A program made the position numbers and the translations under genes. The notes under the pieces are model-generated. The model was not told the DNA's origin. It saw nothing but the letters and a program-made list of their open reading frames with translations, and searched no databases. From CAYVTV01 sp964526475 (lineage in GTDB: Bacteria > Bacteroidota > Bacteroidia > Bacteroidales > GCA-2748055), in the NCBI GenBank assembly GCA_964526475.1, contig CAZGKF010000047.1:1-25241 (forward strand): a stretch of DNA of 25,241 nt, in the 5' to 3' direction. This document shows positions 16,839-24,376 of the stretch, in pieces (the stretch's first letter is position 1; each line of letters starts with the position of its first letter).

Positions 16839-17888
16839 ATGATGAAACAGAATATAATTCAAACAAAGAAATATCTGGCAGCAATAGCTGTGTTGCTGAT
16901 ATGCTGTGTCTTCAGTTCATGCGAAAAAGATGAGTATGAACTGGTCAAATACTATAAACTGACACCGGGACCAATCATTACCGGCGATGCAGTAGTTTTC
17001 AAATTTGCCATCGCCTCAAACGATGAAAGTTCCCTGAATACCTGGGAAATAACTTCCTCCTTTGCCGGTCAGACAGGAACTGTTGTTGATGACAAGGTGT
17101 ACTGGACAACCCGTGACGGTGTTGACCATGATATGGTTATGCTCTCCGGCATTACTGCCAGCGGAAATAAAATCTCCGGTTCGGTTGTGGACGGTGTGAC
17201 ATGGGGAGTAGGGAACGATCCCGGATACTCATCCAAAGCAGTAACAATAACCTATAATTATGTTGTACCTGCAGAAGCAAAAGGTAAAATAATTAAGTTT
17301 GATGTCAGGTATACCACCAGACAAGGCTCTGTACAGTCTTATTCCACTGTTGAATACGATGTATCGAACCTGGATATGGTAGAGACAGTAGTACTGGCCG
17401 ATCCGGCTGATGGCACGGGCAGCCGTTACTTCTCCGTTACCGACATGACATCCTACACCCTGGCAGAAGTTGAAGCGCAAAACAAATCGGCAGTCATTGA
17501 TTTCGTTTATCGCTACAACAATGTTGCTATGACAAGTCCCGGTGGCACTGATGTTACATTAAACCACTCCATATCGGCTCCAACGCATACTTTCTTTCTG
17601 GATGCAAACTATGTCCCGGCTAACTGGACAAAAAACGCTTCTCTGATAGAAAAAAGAAAATGGAATGATATGCATTTGAAGCAAGCTACACCTTCTGAAT
17701 ATGTCACCGATAAAGCCCTCATGACCACAAGCCTTTCAGCTAATTCGACTGCTGTTTATGGTCTTGCTGCAAATTTCGGATTCGTGATTCAGACTGCTGA
17801 TGGTAATTACAGGGCATTCGTTTATGTAAGAGCAGTTAATAATGGAGACCGGACAATGACAATTGGTGTCAAACGACTGGCAATATAG
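16839..17888 (+). CDS. PUL surface lipoprotein, DUF4466-like
   Basis: This 349-residue protein has a lipoprotein signal (lipobox FSSC, Cys28; an alternative start is Met2). The mature part is all-beta with LTPGPIITGDAVVFKFAIAS near the N-terminus, then YNYVVPAEAKGKIIKFDVRY, and ends FVIQTADGNYRAFVYVRAVN with IGVKRLAI. This layout (a ligand-binding-like beta-sandwich followed by a half devoted to a 'DFVYRYNN' block and a 'WNDMHLK' block) recalls DUF4466 proteins, which sit after SusD in Bacteroidota PULs. It follows the small lipoprotein by 112 bp and is the last gene before a strong terminator. A SusE/SusF-like surface-binding role is inferred; no catalytic motif is visible. Confidence 0.7.
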   Translation: MMKQNIIQTKKYLAAIAVLLICCVFSSCEKDEYELVKYYKLTPGPIITGDAVVFKFAIASNDESSLNTWEITSSFAGQTGTVVDDKVYWTTRDGVDHDMVMLSGITASGNKISGSVVDGVTWGVGNDPGYSSKAVTITYNYVVPAEAKGKIIKFDVRYTTRQGSVQSYSTVEYDVSNLDMVETVVLADPADGTGSRYFSVTDMTSYTLAEVEAQNKSAVIDFVYRYNNVAMTSPGGTDVTLNHSISAPTHTFFLDANYVPANWTKNASLIEKRKWNDMHLKQATPSEYVTDKALMTTSLSANSTAVYGLAANFGFVIQTADGNYRAFVYVRAVNNGDRTMTIGVKRLAI

Positions 17889-17928
17889 AGTAAGAACTTA
17901 GTTATTTAATAAATGACTGTATGATAAG

Positions 17929-17958
17929 AGGGTGTCTCAAAAGGACACCCTTTTTTTT
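17929..17958 (+). terminator. intrinsic terminator of the susCD operon
   Basis: GGGTGTC (17930-17936) and GACACCC (17944-17950) form a perfect 7-bp stem (8 bp counting A17929-T17951) with a TCAAAAG loop, followed at once by eight T. It lies 41 bp after the last lipoprotein stop. Confidence 0.88.
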
Positions 17959-18004
17959 GCCTTTCAGGGAGAGAGCACAGTTTTGTTTTTTTTTGTTTTT
18001 CATC

Positions 18005-18037
18005 AACCCTGTCAGGGTTGGCAACCCTGACAGGGTT
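18005..18037. repeat. double palindrome AACCCTGTCAGGGTT
   Basis: AACCCTGTCAGGGTT (18005-18019) and its exact reverse complement (18023-18037) are separated by 3 bp, and each arm is itself nearly self-complementary, so cruciform or four-way folding is possible. The preceding text, TTTTGTTTTTCATCAA, recurs before the diverged copy at 18717. Confidence 0.8.
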
Positions 18038-18185
18038 ATTACGGGAAGTTTCAGGCGGTTTATCGTTATTTCCTGACTTCTGACGATTAGTGCGGTAGAA
18101 GATTCAATTTTTATGAAAGGGTTCAGAGGGCTGTTCAAATTTTCATATAAGACAGATTAATACTCAACAATATTAATAAAAAACC

Positions 18186-18430
18186 AATAGCCCGTAGGGC
18201 TTTAGGTATTGTAGCAACAATTATACATACGGCAATATACCTCGTTGAGGTTATAGGCGATCATCCCAGTAATCAAAATAATAGATCTTAAAATGTAAAA
18301 CCGCTACGCGGTAAAATATACTATGGTGGGCTCATTTTCTACAAAACCATATCGCCTACGGCGAATGAAGAATTGTTTAAAACATAAAAAACAAATAGCC
18401 CGTAGGGCTTTTGGTATTGTAGAAGAATAA
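18186..18430. repeat. array of five 5-bp-arm mini-palindromes
   Basis: In order: AGCCCgtaGGGCT (about 18188), ACCTCgttGAGGT (about 18239), ACCGCtacGCGGT (about 18299), TCGCCtacGGCGA (about 18352), AGCCCgtaGGGCT (about 18396). Each has a perfect 5-bp arm and a 3-nt centre. The first and last units are near-identical over about 33 bp, continuing TTTaGGTATTGTAG. Spacing is about 45-60 bp. No coding sense is seen. Confidence 0.75.
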
Positions 18431-18716
18431 TGTTACAGTATAAGGCTTATTAGTTCAAACTCAATGACCTCTTTAGCAATACAAATATGTTAGCGATCTT
18501 TGAATGATGCCCTATATATTCACCCACATGAATTACCGCTAGCCCTGATTTAGTCCTGACCTTTATAATCCTATATCCTGAGAAAAACATACGGAACTGT
18601 GGTGAAAATCAATTCTATGATTTTTTTTATCATTCATACTCAGGATGTTAGAAAATAAAACCGCACTATTTATTCGAAGTGTCACAAGTCAGGAAATAGG
18701 CGCAGGAAGCAATTGG

Positions 18717-18807
18717 ATTTTTTTGTTTTTCATAAACCTGTCAGTATTATTCTCCTACGTTAAAACTTCGAAGAGCAAAACCTGTCAGCGTCGCAGACCT
18801 GACAGCG
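18717..18807. repeat. diverged, interrupted copy of the CTGTCAGGG repeat
   Basis: TTTTGTTTTTCATAAACCTG here matches the start of the 17990-18037 unit. The palindrome is interrupted by about 40 bp and then resumes as ACCTGTCAGCGTCGCAGACC followed by TGACAGCGTTA. CCTGTCAG is present at both edges of the interruption. Confidence 0.6.
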
Positions 18808-19347
18808 TTATCATTAACAACAACTATTATTTAAAGTATTAAAGGTAGCTATAGAAAAAATTTAATTAATAGCCCATTTGCGTAAGACATCCATGGATAG
18901 TACTAACCATAGGCTTTTTGGACAGGGTAAGAGCACAGATTGCAGTGCATTGAATAGTTGACAAAAGGCAGGTTCGTGCAATCCGTGCACGTATTACCTG
19001 GAAACAATTACAAACCCTGTGGGTGTGAATGTTTATAGAAAAAATATGTCCCGGACTGGCAAATTCGACCCGGTCGGGGTCGCACATTATACGTATAATA
19101 TTCGCTTCTGTAAACATGTGCCCCCTCCGGATTATTCTATCCTTAAGGATTTCCAAGTAGCCAAAAGGTAAAATGAGAAAAAAAATAATCCTGAATCCCT
19201 ATCCGGATATCATTAAAATTGTCTACTTTTCGATTAAAATAAATCTCCTGCAAATTCACCGGTTAATTTTGATTTTACTTCGGACATGAATAGTTCCATC
19301 GACATGATAACTGATATTAATTTAACACATTCTATTTTTTAAAAACC

Positions 19348-19983
19348 ATGAAAACAAATCTCCGGAACATCTTCTTTTTATTACTTACCGGTATTTTCGC
19401 CTGCAGTAATCCGGTTACAAAAATTCCTGCTGAACCCGAAGGATTTGTGCCTGTAAAAGGACTCCAGTTCCAGCGGGGGAATGAACCCATTAACATTGGC
19501 GATTTTGAGATATTAGATCACCCGGTAACAAACCTTGAATACAAAGCTTTTATTGATGCAACAAATTACTCCCCTCCCCTGCACTGGGAAAATGGCAGTA
19601 TCCCTGCCGGGAAAGAAGAACATCCTGTGATATTTGTCAACCGTGACGATGTTACGGCCTATACCGACTGGCTTACGCAAACCACCGGTCGTGTTTACCG
19701 CATTCCCACACCCTATGAATTTGAGCTTGCCGCTCATGGAGGGAAAATAACTGATAACCGCATTTATCGGGGCGAGAGTAAGGAAAAACTAACATCCGGA
19801 AATTTCAACTTTAACGATACCGGAGATCGTAATTACAACGAATGGGAGAAACATCTCAAACCCGCAAGATGGGGGATGCAAAACAGATGATAATGCTGTC
19901 ACCGACGGTTATTGCTTGGACGTAACCTGGGAGGAGTATCTTTAACCCACCGCCATTATGACCTCAAAAATCCGGAAAAATGA
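19348..19983 (+). pseudogene. truncated SUMF1/FGE-domain lipoprotein (left paralog)
   Basis: The open part encodes 180 residues: a lipoprotein signal (Cys19 in GIFAC) followed by the first half of a formylglycine-generating-enzyme-like (SUMF1) fold. Landmarks are FEILDHPVTNLEYKAFIDAT, HPVIFVNRDDVTAYTDWL and GRVYRIPTPYEFELAAHGG. It is closely similar to the gene at 24377 up to the residues GMQN, where that gene continues with GLYQMAGNVW. Here the frame instead hits TGA-TAA (19888-19893). The same frame then stays open to TGA 19981-19983 and reads GRNLGGVSLTHRHYDLKNPE, which looks like the tail of a protein. This fits an internal deletion that removed the second half of the domain and whatever followed. 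The FGE fold half that remains cannot be catalytic. Confidence 0.75.
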
Positions 19984-20657
19984 TATTTTTTTACTACTGA
20001 ATAATAAAATATAGCTATTAATTGTTATATTTACACTTCATTTTCTGATAGTAATATCCTTACAGGAAGAAGCTTTCGGGCATATAGATACGAATGCAGT
20101 TTATTAACCTTTTATGTTTTTCCATCCCGGATATTCCCTGACAACTGAGAACAAGCCAGGCTTGATTTCTTGATGCAATTCAGAACTAAAGATAAACCAA
20201 ATATTAAGTAATCATTTAAACCTATTTATCACCTAAAATGCCAACTGGCCACTTAGGCTGTCAAAAAAGACTAATCATTGAATTAATAGATTACAAATTG
20301 AACGTGAATTCTAAAGTCATAAGACTTTTTAGACAGCCTCACGGAGGTGGGGTCCGGAAGACATTGACTATTTAGTATTCAAAGTATAAACAAAGAAATA
20401 TGCAGGGAAACACACAGAATTCTTAACGATTTTTAGCACGAATTTTGTGTTCTGTTTATTAAATTATAAACATAAAAAGCCTCGCATTTGTTATTCTAAT
20501 ATATTTAAAAATCAATTTTGCGGTGTAATGGATGAATAAAAAAAAATATAGCATCTCGGATTGTGTGATGAGAAATCTGAATGAAAAATAGAACTCCATC
20601 GCACAACACGTTAAATTTTAATTCATATAATTAATTATATAATAAATAAATTGCATA
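19984..20657. other. intergenic region upstream of the DoxX operon
   Basis: About 670 bp with no gene. It carries a MITE-like element (20255-20339). From 20380 on it is A/T-rich and must contain the operon promoter: TTTG at 20487-20490 and CAATTTTG at 20513-20520 (one mismatch to TAnnTTTG, 22-bp spacing) are a weak candidate. Confidence 0.5.
20255..20339. mobile_element. 85-bp MITE-like element with terminal inverted repeats
   Basis: The left end AGGCTGTCAAAAAAGACT (20255-20272) and right end AGACTTTTTAGACAGCCT (20322-20339) are inverted repeats, about 18 of 21 positions matching when extended inward. Ends of this GGCTGTCtaAAAAG kind are found on Bacteroidota insertion sequences. With only 85 bp and no transposase, it would be a non-autonomous element or a collapsed IS remnant. 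No clear target duplication is seen apart from a possible CAC on both sides. Confidence 0.6.
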
Positions 20658-21164
20658 ATGAAAAACAACAAAGCTTATTCTAACCTGCAGATAGCTATCC
20701 TGGTAATTTTGCGGTTAATGATCGGTTGGCATATTTTATATGAAGGCATGGCGAAATTACTTAATCCCGGGTGGTCTTCATTTGGATTCCTCAGTGAATC
20801 CAGGTGGATCCTTTCCGGATTCGCTAACTGGGTTTTGTCCAGCAGAAATATTCTGGATGTTGTGGACTTTTTAAATATATGGGGATTAATTGCCATTGGC
20901 GCAGGCTTAATTTTAGGGCTTTTCACACGCGTTGCCGCCTATGCCGGGGCATTTCTCCTTTTTGTCTATTACCTGAATAATCCCCCTTTTATCGGGCTGG
21001 AATATGTATTGCCCTCTGAAGGAAGTTATTTAATTGTTAATAAAACCCTTATAGAGGCTGTTACTTTGGTTGCTCTGGCGATTTTTCCGGCGCATACCAT
21101 TTTCGGATTAGATGCGTTAATTGCCAATTGTAATTGTAAAAGAAAAAATAAAAGCGAAATATAA
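20658..21164 (+). CDS. DoxX-family integral membrane protein
   Basis: This 168-residue inner-membrane protein has four predicted hydrophobic helices. Landmarks: LQIAILVILRLMIGWHILYE followed by GMAKL, the usual DoxX first helix with the R...GWHFLYEG motif; then WGLIAIGAGLILGLFTRVAA, the G-L-x-L-G-x-x-T-R block; a pair of Trp and Asn-Pro residues in the periplasmic loop (YYLNNPPF); and a last helix ending in a cytoplasmic Cys/Lys tail (NCNCKRK). The biochemical function of this branch is not established. It is translationally linked to the next gene (2 bp between stop and start), and DoxX plus secreted Gfo/Idh/MocA oxidoreductase is a recurring pair in Bacteroidota, suggesting a membrane partner for the enzyme, perhaps for electron transfer or folding. 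Confidence 0.85.
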   Translation: MKNNKAYSNLQIAILVILRLMIGWHILYEGMAKLLNPGWSSFGFLSESRWILSGFANWVLSSRNILDVVDFLNIWGLIAIGAGLILGLFTRVAAYAGAFLLFVYYLNNPPFIGLEYVLPSEGSYLIVNKTLIEAVTLVALAIFPAHTIFGLDALIANCNCKRKNKSEI

Positions 21165-21166
21165 TC

Positions 21167-22759
21167 ATGAAAAATACGGAAAATAAGAAACCCCGGATAG
21201 AACCCGCTGAAAATAAAAAGGAAACAGCTGATGTATCCAGAAGGACTTTATTAAAAGCATTGGCCGGGGTACCCGTTTTGGGTATTTTAGGCTGGAGAGT
21301 ATCTAATAATTACAACTATATAAAAAATAAGAAGGTTGTTTTATTGAAGGAATTAGGCTTGGATAAACTCGAAGCTCCCACCATTTTACCATCTGCAAGT
21401 AAAGGCGATATGTTAAGGATAGGTGTTATTGGTTTTGGTGCAAGAGGACGTCAGTTATCAAGAGCACTTGGCTTTATTCACCCGGATGAATCAAAAGCAA
21501 AGCAGATAGACGGTACCCTGGCGGAATATCTTGAACAGGAAGATCTGAATATAGCAATTACCGGAATTTGTGATGTTTTTGATCTGCACGCTGAATATGG
21601 TCTGGCAACAGCAAATAATGAAGTAAGGGTTGGGGGAGTTAAAAACAATAATCCTTCTGTAAAAAGATATCGTACTTACCAGGAAATGCTGGATGATAAG
21701 GATATTGATGCCGTTATTATTACAACTCCTGACCACCACCATGCAAGGATAGCAAATGATGCTATAAAAGCCGGCAAACATGTTTACTGTGAAAAAAGTC
21801 CTGCCCTTGAAGAAGAAGAATTAATTAAATTGTATGATACTGTTAAAAACAGCGACAGAATATATCAGTTGGGACACCAGATACCTCAGAATGTTATTTT
21901 TCAGCAAGCCAAAGAGATTGTAAAAAAAGATATCCTGGGCAAAATAACCCTCGTTGAAACAAGCTCTAATCGAAATTCTGCCAATGGAGCATGGATAAGA
22001 CATACGGATAGCAATGGTAACCTGAAACCGGGTGATGAGAAATCTATCGACTGGCTTCAATGGCTCGGAAACGCTCCATATGTTCCTTTCGATGTGGAGA
22101 GGTTCTATAACTGGACTAAATATTTCGACTACGACACCGGTTTGATAGGCCAGCTTTTTACTCATGAATTCGATGCTGTCAACCAGTTGCTTAGAATAGG
22201 TATTCCAAAAACTGCAACATCATCCGGAGGAGTATATTACTGGAAGGATGGCAGGGACATGGCCGATGTACTGAATTGTTCACTGGAGTACCCAAATCAT
22301 GATTTGACTCTGACCTACAGCGCCACTCTTGCAAACAGTCGTAACAGGGGACGGGTATTCATGGGACATGATGCCTCCATGGAACTGGGTAGTTCCATAA
22401 AAGTAATAGCTGATGGAAGTTCGACACGCTATAAGGATAAACTTGCGGCAGGAACTATCAATTCTTCTGAACCTATGATCTCTATTCAGCCTGGCTCAGG
22501 CGAGATTGATGCTGTAACTTCAGCTACCGAAAGATACTATGCCTCAAGAGGTCTTATCACAACCACTATCAATGGACGCAGGGTTGACCTGGCTCACCTC
22601 CACCTGAAAGAATGGATAGATTGCATTCGCACCGGTGGAGTACCAAGCGCCAATATTGAACGCGCTTTTGAAGAAGGTATTGCATGCCTTATGGCTCATA
22701 AGGCATACGTTGAGAAGCGACAGGTCGAATGGGATCCTGTTAACAGAAAAATTATATAA
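21167..22759 (+). CDS. Tat-exported Gfo/Idh/MocA-family NAD(P)-dependent oxidoreductase
   Basis: This 530-residue oxidoreductase likely acts on a sugar or cyclitol derivative. The twin-arginine signal (SRRTLLKALAG, residues 24-34) indicates export already folded with cofactor. The Rossmann fold begins at about residue 83 with IGVIGFGARGR (Gly89/91/94 fingerprint). The family's catalytic-site lysine is Lys210 in VYCEKSPAL; the usual EKP is EKS here, and the Lys, which matters, is retained. A C-terminal substrate-binding alpha/beta domain follows, with GLIGQLFTHEFDAVNQLL carrying the conserved His-Glu-x-Asp region. The gene lies between doxX-like (2 bp) and the DUF6807 gene (2 bp), so the three are one operon. 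Substrate is unknown. Confidence 0.9.
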   Translation: MKNTENKKPRIEPAENKKETADVSRRTLLKALAGVPVLGILGWRVSNNYNYIKNKKVVLLKELGLDKLEAPTILPSASKGDMLRIGVIGFGARGRQLSRALGFIHPDESKAKQIDGTLAEYLEQEDLNIAITGICDVFDLHAEYGLATANNEVRVGGVKNNNPSVKRYRTYQEMLDDKDIDAVIITTPDHHHARIANDAIKAGKHVYCEKSPALEEEELIKLYDTVKNSDRIYQLGHQIPQNVIFQQAKEIVKKDILGKITLVETSSNRNSANGAWIRHTDSNGNLKPGDEKSIDWLQWLGNAPYVPFDVERFYNWTKYFDYDTGLIGQLFTHEFDAVNQLLRIGIPKTATSSGGVYYWKDGRDMADVLNCSLEYPNHDLTLTYSATLANSRNRGRVFMGHDASMELGSSIKVIADGSSTRYKDKLAAGTINSSEPMISIQPGSGEIDAVTSATERYYASRGLITTTINGRRVDLAHLHLKEWIDCIRTGGVPSANIERAFEEGIACLMAHKAYVEKRQVEWDPVNRKII

Positions 22760-22761
22760 TT

Positions 22762-23706
22762 TTGAAACTGACCATATCTTTTGTCTTTTTGTTTCTTCTG
22801 ATATTGACATCCTGTTTTTTTCCCGAAAAGGATCCTTCTTTTTCTTTTACTGAGACCAGCCAGGGGGTTGAACTTGAAGAAGCCGGCCGGCCGGTATTTT
22901 TTTACCAGCGGGTACCAAAGACATTAGGTGAAAATTATATATGTGCCAATTATATACACCCTTTATATTCTCTGGAAGGAGATACCTTAACCGAAGAATC
23001 CCCTGCCGATCATCTTCATCACCGCGGTGTTTTCTGGGGTTGGCATCAGATGTTTATTGAAGATCAGAGTATTGGAAACGGCTGGTTAATGCAAAACATT
23101 TCACAGGATGTGGTGCAATTAAAAACCAGTATTCAGGATAAAAAAGCCCGTCTTGATCTGGATGTTCAGTGGAAGTCATCCGCATGGCAGAACGGTAAGC
23201 CGTATGTCCGTGAACAAACTACCATTCTGGTTCATCCCGTGAAAGAGGTGCGGATCATTGATTTTGAAATACGACTGAAGGCACTGGTTCCGGTTGTCAG
23301 CATTGGGGGAGCAGATGATGAGAAAGGATACGGAGGATTCTGCCTGCGGATAAAAACTCCCGGAGACCTTGTTTTCACTTCAACAAACGGTGTTGTAACT
23401 CCAAAAAATCTGCAGATAACAGCCGGGGCATGGATGGATTTCTCTGGCTCATTCAAAATAAATGCTGAAAAAAGCGGCCTTACACTGATGTGTCATCCCA
23501 CTACACCCAATTATCCTCCTAACTGGATATTAAGGCAGGCAAGAAGTATGCAGAATGTTGTATTTCCCGGAAGAGAAAGAACTGTCATTCCCATGGATGA
23601 GCCGGTAATACTGAGATACCGACTTATTATACATAAAGGCACAGTAAAGGATATAGATATTCCCGGGTTAAAAGCTGGATATGATAAATTAAGCTTTCAA
23701 AACTAG
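22762..23706 (+). CDS. DUF6807 (PmoA-like) lipoprotein
   Basis: This 314-residue secreted protein starts at TTG 22762, two bases after the oxidoreductase stop; the TTG is chosen because it opens a good lipoprotein signal (MKLTISFVFLFLLILTSC, Cys18) and no ATG serves instead. The mature domain shows the DUF6807/PmoA pattern: YIHPLYSLEGDTLTEESPAD then HLHHRGVFWGW near the N-terminus, ARSMQNVVFPGR late, and a final ILRYRLIIHKG strand. The conserved His cluster (DHLHHRG) suggests a metal or ligand site, but no reaction is established for the family. DUF6807 proteins are frequently linked to Gfo/Idh/MocA enzymes in glycan- or cyclitol-processing clusters, as here. Confidence 0.85.
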   Translation: MKLTISFVFLFLLILTSCFFPEKDPSFSFTETSQGVELEEAGRPVFFYQRVPKTLGENYICANYIHPLYSLEGDTLTEESPADHLHHRGVFWGWHQMFIEDQSIGNGWLMQNISQDVVQLKTSIQDKKARLDLDVQWKSSAWQNGKPYVREQTTILVHPVKEVRIIDFEIRLKALVPVVSIGGADDEKGYGGFCLRIKTPGDLVFTSTNGVVTPKNLQITAGAWMDFSGSFKINAEKSGLTLMCHPTTPNYPPNWILRQARSMQNVVFPGRERTVIPMDEPVILRYRLIIHKGTVKDIDIPGLKAGYDKLSFQN

Positions 23707-23710
23707 TAAA

Positions 23711-23731
23711 CCACCAACAGTGGAGGTGGCT
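23711..23731 (+). terminator. weak stem-loop after the DUF6807 gene
   Basis: CCACC and GGTGG around a short loop, followed by CTTTAAT, begin 4 bp after the stop codon. The T run is poor. It may end the DoxX-Gfo-DUF6807 transcript. Confidence 0.4.
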
Positions 23732-23842
23732 TTAATAATGAAACCCTCTAAAAGAAGGGAAAATACTATCAAACTATTAAATTGAATTAATATTATTTAA
23801 CGAAAACCTAATTCTAGTGTGATTTTGAATTATTTACACATA

Positions 23843-23893
23843 TCCGGACCCACCCGCCCGTCCACTCTCCCTTGGAAAAGGGAGGGAGGTGAA
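23843..23893 (+). repeat. C/G-rich palindromic repeat, copy 2
   Basis: TCCGGACCCACCCGCCCGTC followed by CTCTCCCTTGGAAAAGGGAG. Same layout as 8144-8194. The CTCCCTT/AAGGGAG arms pair around a short loop. Confidence 0.7.
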
Positions 23894-23995
23894 CTACATA
23901 ATTTCACTGCTATTAATTTCGAATACTTATTTGTGATTAAAGCATTCTTAAGTAAACATTTAGAAATAATTATCACCTAACCTGCCACGAAGCCA

Positions 23996-24045
23996 CACCC
24001 CCCTCCTTTAAAAAAGGGAGGGGGGATGGGGGGGGGTGGGTCCGA
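23996..24045 (-). repeat. C/G-rich palindromic repeat, copy 3, inverted
   Basis: The same element in reverse orientation, ending GTGGGTCCGAC. The plus strand has four runs of three or more G within 24016-24040, a sequence able to form a G-quadruplex. It also forms the CCCTCC...GGGAGG hairpin. It sits about 100 bp from copy 2, so the two face each other. Confidence 0.7.
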
Positions 24046-24099
24046 CATTCAATAACAATTGTGTAATTAAAAAATAAAGACATCGCCAAACATACATCA

Positions 24100-24124
24100 C
24101 CACCGTTAAAAACGGTGGGTTTTT
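24100..24124 (+). terminator. stem-loop with T run
   Basis: CCACCGTT (24100-24107) and AACGGTGG (24111-24118) form an 8-bp stem with an AAA loop, followed by GTTTTT. It has the form of an intrinsic terminator and may back up the stem-loop at 23711. Confidence 0.55.
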
Positions 24125-24164
24125 AACTTAAACCTAATAAACAACCTAACGTGGACAAGCCACA

Positions 24165-24340
24165 ACCAAACAAATAACAAATCTCAAAATACAAATAACA
24201 AATAAATTTCAATCAACAAATGACAAAACAGGTTTATGATTGTTGAAAAATCAAAATAGTGTGTTTCGTATTTATAATTTTGTTATTGTTTATTATTTGT
24301 TTTTTGGAATTTGTTTTTTGGAATTTTTACCAAATAATAA
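24165..24340. repeat. A/T-rich dispersed repeat (AAATAACAAAT type)
   Basis: ACAAATAACAAA words at 24171-24205 and their complements (TTTGTTATTGTTTATTATTTG) at 24279-24300 form a loose inverted repeat. A 15-bp tandem TTTGTTTTTTGGAAT follows at about 24297-24326. It immediately precedes the right-hand SUMF1-domain gene and must contain its promoter; TAATTTTG at 24275-24282 matches the -7 consensus. Confidence 0.55.
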
Positions 24341-24376
24341 AAGAATATTAGATGTAAGGTACTAATAACCAAACCC

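Larger units (their letters stand above)
17959..19347. other. 1.4-kb gene-free, repeat-rich region
   Basis: No gene is supportable. It contains the CTGTCAGGG double palindrome (18005-18037) and a diverged copy (18717-18807), a five-member mini-palindrome array (18186-18430), and then A/T-rich DNA. The stretch 18850-19160 has a 96-codon minus-strand frame containing CDPDRVEFASPG, faintly like the DRIEI-NPG motif of HATPase_c_4/RecG-like proteins, but nothing around it supports a gene. The last 190 bp would hold the promoter of the SUMF1-domain pseudogene; TAATTTTG at 19264-19271 matches the -7 consensus, without a -33 partner. Confidence 0.5.

Noticed and set aside
17929..17958. IS end (GGGTGTCTCAAAA resembles some IS termini)
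   Set aside because: It is a perfect stem followed by eight T directly after an operon, which fits an intrinsic terminator better, and no partner end or transposase is present.
17902..18138. 78-codon minus-strand frame after the susCD operon
   Set aside because: It reads through the terminator and the double palindrome; no coding signal.
18186..18430. CRISPR array interpretation of the mini-palindrome cluster
   Set aside because: Only the first and last units repeat, the other palindromes differ in sequence, spacing is irregular and no cas gene is present.
18645..18842. 65-codon plus-strand frame
   Set aside because: It spans the diverged CTGTCAG repeat and has no recognisable product.
18866..19156. 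96-codon minus-strand frame with CDPDRVEFASPG, faintly like an HATPase_c_4/RecG-like motif
   Set aside because: Only one short phrase resembles a known motif, the rest has no family character (Cys/His-rich, no continuation upstream or downstream). A profile search would be needed to revive it.
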